32,217 nucleotides of DNA, from assembly GCA_020849895.1 (NCBI GenBank), contig JADZFN010000008.1:1-32217 (forward strand), given 5' to 3'. The translations under genes were made by a program, and so were the position numbers. The notes beneath the pieces were generated by a model. The model saw only the letters and a program-made list of their open reading frames with translations. It did no database searches and was not told the origin of the DNA. Shown piece by piece: positions 24,755 through 32,169 of this stretch; within the stretch, counting starts at the first letter, position 1, and each line of letters opens with the position of its first letter. This DNA is from Verrucomicrobiia bacterium (GTDB taxonomy: Bacteria; Verrucomicrobiota; Verrucomicrobiia; JABWAM01).

Positions 24755-26725
24755 ATGAAAGACGTCCTGTCGGGGCAGGAGCGGTCGCGTGAGTGGCTGC
24801 TGGCCCGCCAACATCCCGAGGGATATTGGGTCGGAGAACTGGAAGGCGATACGATTCTCGAATCGGAGTACGCGCTTTATCTGCATTATATGGGCTGGGG
24901 CGACGCGGCCACCTACCGCCGCCTCGCCAATTACGTCCTGAACCATCGCAACGCCGAGGGCGGATGGGCGATCTTCCCCGAAGGGCCGACCGACATCAGC
25001 GCTACGGTGAAGTGTTACCTCCTGCTTCGCCTCGCCGGCCACGCCTCCGACGAGGAGCTGATGCGCAGCGTGCGCGCCCTGATCCTCAGTAAGGGCGGAA
25101 TCGTCAAGGTCAACAGCTTCACCAAAATCTTCCTGGCGCTGGTGGGTGTGTTTCCGTGGGAAGGGGTGCCCGCCATCCCGCCGGAACTGATCCTGTTTCC
25201 GAAGAACTTTTACTACAGCATCTACTCGATGAGCGCGTGGTCGCGCACGATGATCGTGCCGCTCGCCATCGTCGAGCATTTTAAACGGACACGCCCGTTC
25301 CCCTTCGCGGCGGATGAGCTTTACGTGGACGGACGCGAGAAGGCGAACATTCATCTCCCATGGAGCGAACGGTGGATCACCTGGCACAACTTCTTCCTCG
25401 CTTGGAACCACATCATTAAAGGATGGCAGAAAACACCGGTCCATCCCTTCCGAGGGATCGCCCTGAAACGCTGCCACCGCTGGCTCCTCGAACGGCTGGA
25501 GTACTCCGACGGACTGGGAACGATTTTCCCGGCCATGATCAACTCGATCTTCGCGCTCACGGCGTTGGGCTATCCACCCGATCATTCGCTCCTCCAGCGG
25601 GAGAAGAAGCAGCTCGAACGCTTTGTGATCGAGGAGGGCGACACGATGCGGCTGCAGCCGTGTTTGTCCCCCGTTTGGGACACCGCCTGGAGCACGGTCA
25701 TCCTGCGCGAGTCCGGACTTCCGCCCAATCATCCCGCCCTGGTCCGTGCCGCCGAATGGCTGCTCTCGAAAGAGACGACCATCGTCGGGGATTGGGCGAT
25801 CAAAAACCCGCAGCCCGAACCGGCGGGTTGGTATTTCGAGTTCCGCAACGAATGGTATCCCGATGTGGACGACACGATCGTGGTCCTGCGCGCATTGAAG
25901 CTCGTGGACCTTCCGAACCGCGTCGCCAAGGAACGTGCGATGGAGCGCGGGCTGCGTTGGACGCTCGGGATGCAGTGCCGAAACGGCGGCTGGGCGGCTT
26001 TCGACAAGGACAACACCCGCCGCCTCTATACCGAGGTGCCGTTCGCCGACCACAACGCAATGATCGATCCGCCCACCTCCGATATCACGGGGCGGGTCCT
26101 CGAGTGCCTCGCCGATTTCGGGTATACGGCCGCCTCGCCCGCGTGCCGCCGCGCGATCCGCTTCATCGAAAAAGATCAGTGTCCGGATGGATCGTGGTTC
26201 GGCCGCTGGGGCAGCAACTACCTCTACGGCACGTGGCAGGTCCTCGTCGGCCTCGCGCGGATCGGGGCGGATCTTTCCTCCCCCATGGTGCGGCGCGCGG
26301 TGCGCTGGCTTGAGTGCGCCCAGAACGAGGACGGCGGCTGGGGCGAAACGCTCGCCTCCTACAACGATCCCTCCCTCAAGGGCAAAGGGCCTTCCACGGC
26401 CTCGCAAACCGCCTGGGCCATCCTTGGCCTCCTCGCCGCCCGCGAATTCAACAGTCGCGCCGTCGAGCGAGGCATCGCCTGGCTCGTTGCACGCCAAACC
26501 GCCGATGGCTCATGGGTAGAGAAGGAATGGACGGGCACCGGCTTCCCGAAGGTGTTCTATCTGCGCTACCACCTCTACCGCGCCTACTTCCCGCTCTCGG
26601 CGCTCAACGCGTGGGCCGATCTCCACCGCGACCACGCCCGCCATCCGGCGGTGCAATCCCTGGCCGCCGAAGCCGTCCGCGAGGCGGTCCCCGTCGAGGC
26701 TCGACGGGAAGCCCGCGCCGCATGA
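24755..26725 (+). CDS. shc: Squalene-hopene cyclase
   Basis: The 656-residue triterpene cyclase folds squalene to hopene at the membrane for hopanoid synthesis. The proton-donating motif DVDD is at 370-373 in EWYPDVDDTIVVLRAL. Repeated QW motifs are visible (EGGWAIFPEGP, NGGWAAFDKDN, DGSWFGRWGSNYLYGTW, DGGWGETL, DGSW). The N-terminus REWLLARQHPEGYWVGELEGD and NFYYSIYSMSAWSR match SHC rather than plant-type oxidosqualene cyclases. Length is normal. It overlaps the lyxose-isomerase-like gene by 4 bases. No squalene synthesis genes (hpnCDE) are in the window. Confidence 0.95.
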   Translation: MKDVLSGQERSREWLLARQHPEGYWVGELEGDTILESEYALYLHYMGWGDAATYRRLANYVLNHRNAEGGWAIFPEGPTDISATVKCYLLLRLAGHASDEELMRSVRALILSKGGIVKVNSFTKIFLALVGVFPWEGVPAIPPELILFPKNFYYSIYSMSAWSRTMIVPLAIVEHFKRTRPFPFAADELYVDGREKANIHLPWSERWITWHNFFLAWNHIIKGWQKTPVHPFRGIALKRCHRWLLERLEYSDGLGTIFPAMINSIFALTALGYPPDHSLLQREKKQLERFVIEEGDTMRLQPCLSPVWDTAWSTVILRESGLPPNHPALVRAAEWLLSKETTIVGDWAIKNPQPEPAGWYFEFRNEWYPDVDDTIVVLRALKLVDLPNRVAKERAMERGLRWTLGMQCRNGGWAAFDKDNTRRLYTEVPFADHNAMIDPPTSDITGRVLECLADFGYTAASPACRRAIRFIEKDQCPDGSWFGRWGSNYLYGTWQVLVGLARIGADLSSPMVRRAVRWLECAQNEDGGWGETLASYNDPSLKGKGPSTASQTAWAILGLLAAREFNSRAVERGIAWLVARQTADGSWVEKEWTGTGFPKVFYLRYHLYRAYFPLSALNAWADLHRDHARHPAVQSLAAEAVREAVPVEARREARAA

Positions 26726-27351
26726 AACGTTCCGAAATCAACCGCGTCATTGCTCGCGCACTCGCCTGCTTTCAGACGCACGGCTGGGCGCTCCCTCCCA
26801 GCCCACAGTGGGACGTCACCGACTTCGGCCTCGGGGATTTCTCTCGATGCGGCGCCGTGCTTGTAAATCTCACCCTCGAGAAAGAATACAGCGAGAAACT
26901 CATCTACTTGACCTGCCGCCAGACGATTCCCTGCCACGGCCACCGCAAGAAAAAGGAAGACGTCATCGCCCGCTTCGGCGCATTTTCGATCCAGGTTTGG
27001 TTCGGCGATCCAAAGAAGTGGGACCGCGGGGGCGTGCTTCAAATCAACAACAAAAAGAAAACGATCGCTTCCGGCGCGGTGTTCCATCTCATCGCCGGCG
27101 AGCGAGTGACCCTCGAACCCGGCGTGTATCACGCTTTCTGGGCGCTCGGCGAGGAGGCGATCCTCGGCGAAGTCTCGACCAAGAACGACGATCTCCACGA
27201 CAACTTCTTTACCGACCCAAAGATTGGCCGTTTCCCCGCGATCGAAGAGGACGAACCGCCTTTGGTCCGCCTCACCGGGGAGCGGACTTCTTCTCGGGAC
27301 AAGCACGCAAAGCGCCATCCGACGGCTTCCACAAAAGCCTCTTCGGGCTGA
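26722..27351 (+). CDS. D-lyxose ketol-isomerase-like cupin
   Basis: The 209-residue protein starts at the ATG at 26722, overlapping the cyclase stop (ATGA). It matches the D-lyxose isomerase family, cupin-fold enzymes that interconvert D-lyxose with D-xylulose or D-mannose with D-fructose. Metal ligands are H72 and H74 in CRQTIPCHGHRKKKED, E79, and H137 in EPGVYHAFWA. The N-terminal helices (MKRSEINRVIARALACFQTHGWALPP) and DFGLGDFSRCGAVLVNLT are typical. The last 25 residues are a charged tail. Tight coupling to squalene-hopene cyclase is unusual and may point to a hopanoid sugar link, which is inference. Confidence 0.85.
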   Translation: MKRSEINRVIARALACFQTHGWALPPSPQWDVTDFGLGDFSRCGAVLVNLTLEKEYSEKLIYLTCRQTIPCHGHRKKKEDVIARFGAFSIQVWFGDPKKWDRGGVLQINNKKKTIASGAVFHLIAGERVTLEPGVYHAFWALGEEAILGEVSTKNDDLHDNFFTDPKIGRFPAIEEDEPPLVRLTGERTSSRDKHAKRHPTASTKASSG

Positions 27352-27413
27352 AGGAGGACGACGGAGCGCACGACGATTTCTCGGAGAAATGTCCCTCGGC
27401 GGAATTTTTCCGG

Positions 27414-27441
27414 TTGCGAGGAGGGACTTCAGGCGTATAGT
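27414..27441 (+). promoter_or_regulatory. Candidate sigma70 promoter for the glutaredoxin-like gene
   Basis: TTGCGA (27414-27419) and TATAGT (27436-27441) are 16 bases apart. Transcription would start at about 27448, only about 3 bases before the ATG at 27451, so the mRNA would be almost leaderless. No ribosome binding site lies between the -10 box and the ATG. Confidence 0.45.
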
Positions 27442-27450
27442 GCCTCGCTC

Positions 27451-27810
27451 ATGAATTCACCCGTTCCCCCCAAAATTGTGGCCTATCTGAAGCCGACCTG
27501 CGGCTGGAGCAACGGCGTGCGTGCCGTCCTCGCCAAATACCGACTCCCTTTCGAGGATCGCGATATCCTCAACAATCCCATCCAATATGAGGAGATGGTG
27601 CGCAAATCCGGCCAGCCCCTTTCCCCATGTGTCGAAGTGAACGGCCGGATGTTGGCGGATGTCAGCGGGGAAGAAGTCGAGACGTGGCTGGCGCGGAACG
27701 GATACATCTCCCGTAACGCGACCCCTGCCTCTGCCCCTACGAATGCCTCTTGTTCTGCGGAAGAACATGCGCGTCAGGCGGCTGCGCCGAACGTTGCGTT
27801 TGTTCGCTGA
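27451..27810 (+). CDS. Monothiol glutaredoxin-like protein (CGWS)
   Basis: The 119-residue protein has a thioredoxin-like fold of glutaredoxin size. The active-site position reads KPTCGWSNGVRAVLAKY, so the second Cys of CPxC is Ser and only one thiol (C17) remains. The region normally holding the cis-proline is GQPLSPCVEVNG, with an extra Cys (C60), followed by GEEVETWL. I recall this CGWS plus SPCVE type as typical of Verrucomicrobia and neighbours, which supports the taxonomic guess. The last 30 residues are a low-complexity Ala/Ser tail. It probably works in thiol-disulphide exchange or Fe-S handling, but the role is untested. Confidence 0.85.
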   Translation: MNSPVPPKIVAYLKPTCGWSNGVRAVLAKYRLPFEDRDILNNPIQYEEMVRKSGQPLSPCVEVNGRMLADVSGEEVETWLARNGYISRNATPASAPTNASCSAEEHARQAAAPNVAFVR

Positions 27811-27815
27811 TCGCG

Positions 27816-27831
27816 GCACGTCGCGACGTGC
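27816..27831. repeat. Perfect 16-bp palindrome after the glutaredoxin stop
   Basis: GCACGTCGCGACGTGC is a perfect palindrome that begins 6 bases after the stop codon. It could fold as a short stem in RNA or bind a dimeric protein. There is no T-tract after it. Confidence 0.6.
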
Positions 27832-27880
27832 GGGGGTTGAGGGCAGAACTCCAAATTGAGGGCGCGTCCGCACAAGGCAA

Positions 27881-27914
27881 GGCGGGAGGTGGCGCGTCGG
27901 AGACGCATCCCGCC
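27881..27914. repeat. GC-rich two-step stem-loop, REP-like
   Basis: Outer arms GGCGGGA (27881-27887) and TCCCGCC (27908-27914) enclose inner arms GCGTC (27894-27898) and GACGC (27902-27906) around a GGA loop. This is the architecture of dispersed REP-type palindromes. It lies between the convergent glutaredoxin and GT9 genes and might also stop transcription from either side. Confidence 0.55.
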
Positions 27915-27960
27915 CTCATTGCGATCCGCAAAGGGGAAGGTTCCCGAAGATCTTTACTCC

Positions 27961-28956
27961 CTAGGTAGTGAGATTGCTCTGAAATAAATCTGGCGCCCTT
28001 GGAGCCTGAGAAGGAAAATGCGCTTTCCAAGCGGCCAGGACTTCGCGCACCGAAAGATCGTCGAGGGTCTGCGTCGGGCTTTGCAGGACGACCGCTTTCG
28101 TCGTCCATGGGCGCCAGCGCGCCGGCGCCGACGCGCCGAATAACGCAAGCACGCGCACGCCCATCGCCGCCGCGAGGTGCATCGCCCCTCCGTCGGGAGT
28201 CACCATCGCGCAGCATTCCGCCAGCCGGGCGATTAGATCGCGCAGCGTCCGGGTCGGAGCGGGCTCCACGGCGTCGCCCGCCAAAGACGCAATCTCGGCG
28301 GCTTTGGCGTCGTCGCCGGGATGCGTGGGCGTGGCGACATCTCCCGGCGACCAGAACAGAAGAACGCGCGCGCCGAGAGAATCGGCCATGCCACGAGCGA
28401 GCTCGGCGAAGCGCGCCGCGGGCCAGCGATTCCCCGGCTTGCGGCTGGTCATCTGAAGGGCGACGCGATTTCCCGCGGCGCGAATCGGATAACCGATCTC
28501 CGCCGGAGGCGGCGCGCTCACGCCGAGGGCCTGAGCGACGAGACGCCAACTGTATTCCACTTCATGCAATCCTTCTTGCCACGCCGGCCCTTCCGTTCCG
28601 GCGCCGTAGCCGAACACTCGGCGCGCGCGCGCCCAGCGGGCGAAGGCGCGGGCTTGGCGACTTTCGCCGCCGACGAGGAGAAAGGCGGCGTCGCATGGCC
28701 ACGCGAGGAGCCCGGCGTAGAACTGCACGAGGCGCGTCGCTTGGGCGGGGTTGAGCCCCGAATGCTTCGTTTTCGTGTAGATGACGCAACGGTCCACCCA
28801 GCGGGGCGTCAACGGTTCGACTACCGCGGCGTTGTAGCTGTTCACCACCAGACGGATCTCGGCCTCCGGCAATCGTTCTCGTACGAGGCAGATGGCGGGG
28901 ATCGAGCAGACGAGGTCCCCCACGTTGTCGTTTCGCACCAAAAGGACCCGTTTCAT
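27961..28956 (-). CDS. Glycosyltransferase family 9 (heptosyltransferase-like)
   Basis: The 331-residue protein is a GT-B fold glycosyltransferase of family 9, which usually adds ADP-heptose to the lipopolysaccharide core on the cytoplasmic face. It starts with MKRVLLVRNDNVGDLVCSIPA, the standard GT9 acceptor-domain motif. The nucleotide-binding domain has SRKPGNRWPAARFAELA and the signature TPDGGAMHLAAAMGVRVLALFG. It lies 22 bases downstream of the sugar transferase and is probably co-transcribed with it for envelope glycan assembly. The donor sugar cannot be read from the sequence. Confidence 0.92.
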   Translation of the reverse strand: MKRVLLVRNDNVGDLVCSIPAICLVRERLPEAEIRLVVNSYNAAVVEPLTPRWVDRCVIYTKTKHSGLNPAQATRLVQFYAGLLAWPCDAAFLLVGGESRQARAFARWARARRVFGYGAGTEGPAWQEGLHEVEYSWRLVAQALGVSAPPPAEIGYPIRAAGNRVALQMTSRKPGNRWPAARFAELARGMADSLGARVLLFWSPGDVATPTHPGDDAKAAEIASLAGDAVEPAPTRTLRDLIARLAECCAMVTPDGGAMHLAAAMGVRVLALFGASAPARWRPWTTKAVVLQSPTQTLDDLSVREVLAAWKAHFPSQAPRAPDLFQSNLTT

Positions 28957-28978
28957 GGCCTCTTTCCCGGCGAGGGCT

Positions 28979-30388
28979 TTAGTAGGCGTTGCGGAAGCTG
29001 AAGATCGTCGCCACGAGGATGCGCAGATCGAACCACGGCGACCAGTTCTCGAAGTAGAAGAGGTCGTAACGCACCCGTTCTTCGATCGGAGTGTTTCCGC
29101 GCAGGCCGTTCACCTGTGCCCAGCCTGTCATTCCCGGCTTGTAGGCATGCCGCGGCATGTAATGGCGAATTTCCTCCTTGAACTGCTCCACGAAGACGGG
29201 GCGTTCCGGCCGCGGCCCCACCAAGCTCATGTCCCCCTTGAGAACGTTCCAGAACTGGGGAAGCTCATCGAGATTGAATCGCCGAAGAAACGCCCCCGTG
29301 CGCGTCCGCCGCGGATCGTTTTCCTTCGCCCATACGGGGCCAGACTCCTTTTCCGCGTCGGCGCGCATCGTGCGGAGCTTGTACATTCGGAACGGGCGCC
29401 CTTCCCGTCCGCAGCGCTCCTGCGAGTAAAACACCCGCCCGCGCGATTCGAGGCGGATCGCGGCAGCCGCCGCGAGCATGAGCGGCGCGCCGCAGGCGAG
29501 CCCGACCAACGCGCCGGTCACGTCCAGGCTTCGTTTGAGCACTCGGTTCACGGGATGATCCAGCGGGAAATCGCCCAACCCGAGCAAAGGCACGCCACTC
29601 ACGAAGTCCAGATGCATGCGCGAAGCGAGCACTTCGAATAGGTCCGGTATGAGACGGAACGCGACGAGCCGTTGCTCGCACGCGAGGATCCAGAGGCTGA
29701 TCTGCCGCGAAGGGAAATGGAGCGTCGCCAGGATCACCTCGTCCAGATCCAACTCGTCGAGCTGCGACTCCAGCGTCTCGCAGCGTCCGAGCCAGCGCGT
29801 TCCTTCCGGCAGATCGGTGGGCGCCTCTTCAGAAAGCACGCCGACCACCTCGCGCCCCGAGTTATCGTCCTGACGCACGTGGAGGATCAATTCGGCGCCG
29901 CGTTCTCCCCAGCCGACAATGAGGGAACGGAGCAGGAGCCGCCGCCGCCGTAGGAAACGTCCCCAGGAGGCGCGTAGCGCGTTGCGGAGGAGGAGCAGCC
30001 AAACGATCCCCAGCACGGCCATGATCCCCACGGTGAGCCGCGAGAAGCGGTATTGCGCTCTCAGGAAAAAACTCAAGGCGAACAGCACGGCGAGCGAAAT
30101 CGTCATGCCTTGGGCCACTCTGGCCGCCTCCGCCAGAAACGGGAGCGGCACGCGGATGTTGTAGAGGCCGAGCCGCTGGAAGACCGCGAGGAGCACGACC
30201 GTCCAGAGCGTCACGGCCGCCAAATAGCTTCCGATCGCGGGAACGTCCTGGATCGAAAACACGCCCAGTTTGAAGCGCCCGATCCAGGCGCACGCGAAGG
30301 CCAGATACATGGCCGCTGCATCGCTGGCCAGCGTCCACGCCACCGTCCAGAGGCGCACATCCTTCCGTCGCAACATGGGCGCAAGCAT
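28979..30388 (-). CDS. Polyprenyl-phosphate sugar phosphotransferase (exopolysaccharide initiating)
   Basis: The protein transfers a sugar-1-phosphate to undecaprenyl phosphate to start exopolysaccharide or O-antigen repeat synthesis. It has about four N-terminal membrane helices (for example MYLAFACAWIGRF, LAAVTLWTVVLLAVF), a central CoA-binding-like domain (SLIVGWGERGAELI), a further membrane segment, and the C-terminal catalytic domain with KRSLDVTGALVGLACGAPL, FRMYKLRTM, DELPQFWNVLKGDMSLVGPR and YKPGMTGWAQVNG. All catalytic signatures are present. Start codons at 30436, 30388 and 30376 are possible. The 30388 start avoids 16 basic, non-hydrophobic residues. It is followed by the GT9 gene. 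Confidence 0.9.
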   Translation of the reverse strand: MLAPMLRRKDVRLWTVAWTLASDAAAMYLAFACAWIGRFKLGVFSIQDVPAIGSYLAAVTLWTVVLLAVFQRLGLYNIRVPLPFLAEAARVAQGMTISLAVLFALSFFLRAQYRFSRLTVGIMAVLGIVWLLLLRNALRASWGRFLRRRRLLLRSLIVGWGERGAELILHVRQDDNSGREVVGVLSEEAPTDLPEGTRWLGRCETLESQLDELDLDEVILATLHFPSRQISLWILACEQRLVAFRLIPDLFEVLASRMHLDFVSGVPLLGLGDFPLDHPVNRVLKRSLDVTGALVGLACGAPLMLAAAAAIRLESRGRVFYSQERCGREGRPFRMYKLRTMRADAEKESGPVWAKENDPRRTRTGAFLRRFNLDELPQFWNVLKGDMSLVGPRPERPVFVEQFKEEIRHYMPRHAYKPGMTGWAQVNGLRGNTPIEERVRYDLFYFENWSPWFDLRILVATIFSFRNAY

Positions 30389-30479
30389 TCCGTGTTTCAC
30401 GCGGCGCCTCAAGCCGCAAGCGCGCGCCGCCTTCAACGGTGCCGTGCCCGAAACACGCGGCAGCCGGCATCCGCCCTTA

Positions 30480-30529
30480 GAGGGTGTTTGAAAATTGGCC
30501 TGCCCTCTGTCGAATTTTCAAACACCCTC
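30480..30529. mobile_element. MITE-like palindromic element at the icd stop codon
   Basis: Two perfect 17-bp inverted arms, GAGGGTGTTTGAAAATT (30480-30496) and its complement (30513-30529), enclose a 16-base centre. The 50-bp unit is flanked on both sides by TTA (30477-30479 and 30530-30532), consistent with a 3-bp target duplication. The arm sequence resembles the ends of IS5-type elements. The right-hand TTA is the complement of the icd TAA stop. The stem could also serve as an icd terminator, although there is no U-tract. Confidence 0.6.
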
Positions 30530-31783
30530 TTACATCGCGGCGATGAGGCCGGAACCGAACTCTGAGCATTTCACCTCGGTCGCCCCCTGCATGAGACGGG
30601 CGAAGTCGTAGGTGACTTTCTTCGAGGCAATGGCGCCGGAGAGCCCTTTGAGGATCAGATCCGCCGCCTCGGTCCAGCCCAGATAACGGAACATCATCTC
30701 CCCCGAAAGCACCACGGAACCCGGATTGACCCGGTCCTGGTTCGCGTATTTCGGGGCGGTGCCGTGCGTCGCTTCGAAGATCGCGTGGCCCGTCAGATAG
30801 TTGATGTTCCCGCCCGGCGCGATCCCGATCCCGCCCACCTGCGCCGCCAGCGCATCGCTCAGATAATCTCCGTTCAGGTTCAACGTGGCGATCACGTCGA
30901 AGTCCTCGGGACGCGTGAGCACCTGCTGAAGCGCAATATCGGCGATGGCGTCCTTGATGATCAGCCCTTCCGGGAGTCTCACCCACGGGCCGCCATCGAT
31001 CTCGACGCCGCCGAACTCCCGCTTCGCCAACGCATAAGCCCAGTCGCGGAAGGCGCCCTCGGTGAACTTCATGATGTTCCCCTTGTGGACGATCGTCACC
31101 GACTTCCGCTTCTGGCGCACGGCGTACTCGATGGCCGATCTCACGAGCCGCTCGGTCCCCGGCCGGCTCACGACCTTGATGCCCACGCCCACCTCGGCCG
31201 GAGCCTCCTTCCCGAAACGAACTTTGACCGCCTCCCCGGGAAACTCCCTACCTATGAAGTTTAGCGCCTTGGACGCCTCCGCGCTTCCCGCCTTCCACTC
31301 GATCCCGGCGTAAATGTCTTCCGTGTTCTCGCGGAAGATGACCATATCCACCTTCTCGGGATGTTTCACGGGACTCGGCACGCCGGCGAAATACTGCACG
31401 GGACGGAGGCAGACGTAGAGGTCGAGAAGCTGGCGCAAGGCCACATTCAGCGAACGGATTCCGCCTCCCACCGGCGTCGTCAGGGGCCCTTTGATGCCGA
31501 CCAGATATTCCTGAAAAGCCCGTACGGTTTCATCGGGAAGCCAGGTGTCAAACCTCTTCTTGGCGGCCTCACCTGCGAACACTTCCCACCAGGCCACCTT
31601 GCGCCTCCCTCCATACGCCTTCTCGACCGCGGCGTCGAAGACGCGCACGCTCGCCGCCCAGATGTCCGGCCCCGTGCCATCGCCCCGGATGAAGGGGAGC
31701 ACGGGTCGGTCCGGAACCTGGAGTTTTCCGTTGCGAATGCAGACTGTGTCGCCGGACGGGGGCGGGAAGAGTGGGTAGGCCAT
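30530..31783 (-). CDS. icd: Isocitrate dehydrogenase, NADP-dependent
   Basis: The 417-residue enzyme oxidises isocitrate to 2-oxoglutarate in the TCA cycle. It is close to the E. coli type. Substrate-site S111 is in [14 protein letters not shown], the site of regulatory phosphorylation in E. coli. Other motifs are [49 protein letters not shown] and [17 protein letters not shown]. The Lys-Tyr in HGTAPKY and the Tyr and Arg in VTYDFARLM are the NADP-specificity residues. The stop codon abuts the palindromic element at 30480-30529 and the C-terminus ([13 protein letters not shown]) looks complete. Confidence 0.96.
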   Translation of the reverse strand: MAYPLFPPPSGDTVCIRNGKLQVPDRPVLPFIRGDGTGPDIWAASVRVFDAAVEKAYGGRRKVAWWEVFAGEAAKKRFDTWLPDETVRAFQEYLVGIKGPLTTPVGGGIRSLNVALRQLLDLYVCLRPVQYFAGVPSPVKHPEKVDMVIFRENTEDIYAGIEWKAGSAEASKALNFIGREFPGEAVKVRFGKEAPAEVGVGIKVVSRPGTERLVRSAIEYAVRQKRKSVTIVHKGNIMKFTEGAFRDWAYALAKREFGGVEIDGGPWVRLPEGLIIKDAIADIALQQVLTRPEDFDVIATLNLNGDYLSDALAAQVGGIGIAPGGNINYLTGHAIFEATHGTAPKYANQDRVNPGSVVLSGEMMFRYLGWTEAADLILKGLSGAIASKKVTYDFARLMQGATEVKCSEFGSGLIAAM

Positions 31784-31794
31784 AAAGGGCCGGG

Positions 31795-31823
31795 AGTTTC
31801 CCGGGCGAGCGGGCGAATGTCAA
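31795..31823 (-). promoter_or_regulatory. Candidate sigma70 promoter for icd
   Basis: On the minus strand a consensus -35 box TTGACA (31823-31818) is followed after 17 bases by GAAACT (31800-31795) as a weak -10. Transcription would start near 31788, about 5 bases before the ATG at 31783, again giving an almost leaderless mRNA. Confidence 0.4.
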
Positions 31824-31938
31824 ATCGGAGGAAAGGAGCCTTTGGGATCCTTCAGGTACATCGTGACCCCCCTTGGGGAAACTGAAGGTGGTGAACCAAG
31901 CTGGGATGAGGGCGACCCTGATTCCAGAGCAGAGTTCC

Positions 31939-32016
31939 TCATCTCGCTGGCATGATGAAGACGTCTTCGCTCCGGGAGCGCTTCTTGCGCGGGATCCTTC
32001 GTCCGCAAAACTTCAT
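31939..32016 (-). CDS. Possible 25-residue basic peptide with strong ribosome binding site
   Basis: An ATG at 32016 is preceded at 8 bases by GAGGAG, one of the clearest Shine-Dalgarno sequences in the window. The frame encodes 25 residues beginning MKFCGRRIPRKKRSR and ending at a TGA. It is strongly basic in the first half. It lies 41 bases downstream of tRNA-Ile on the same strand. I recognise no family. It could be a real small protein, a leader peptide, or chance. Confidence 0.25.
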   Translation of the reverse strand: MKFCGRRIPRKKRSRSEDVFIMPAR

Positions 32017-32057
32017 GGCGTTCACTCCTCAGCCCGCTCCCTTCCCGGGTCCGGGCA

Positions 32058-32130
32058 TGGGCCCTGCTGGATTCGAACCAGCGACCAAGGGATTATGAGT
32101 CCCCTGCTCTGACCGCTGAGCTAAGGGCCC
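32058..32130 (-). tRNA. tRNA-Ile (CAU anticodon, lysidine-modified type)
   Basis: The 73-base cloverleaf has acceptor arms GGGCCCT/AGGGCCC, a D-arm GCTC...GAGC, an anticodon loop CTCATAA and a T-arm GCTGG-TTCGAAT-CCAGC. Discriminator A is encoded and CCA is not. The anticodon is CAU. The body (ACTCATAATCCCTTGGTCGC) is close to E. coli tRNA-Ile2, not to initiator or elongator tRNA-Met. It should therefore be modified by TilS at C34 to read AUA codons. Confidence 0.92.
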
Positions 32131-32147
32131 GAAATATCGCCCGCAAA

Positions 32148-32169
32148 TGATTTTCCGCTGTGAAAATCA
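32148..32169. repeat. Inverted repeat upstream of tRNA-Ile
   Basis: TGATTTTC (32148-32155) and GAAAATCA (32162-32169) are perfect 8-bp arms around a 6-base loop, 17 bases upstream of the tRNA 5' end. It may be an operator or a terminator for an upstream gene outside the window. Confidence 0.4.

Noticed and set aside
27811-27960. Short CRISPR-like array, because of repeated GAGGG words and palindromes.
   Set aside because: There are no regularly spaced identical repeats and no cas genes. The words differ in length and spacing.
32058-32130. tRNA-Met, because the anticodon is CAU.
   Set aside because: The anticodon arm, variable region and T-arm match tRNA-Ile2 (lysidine type) rather than either tRNA-Met.
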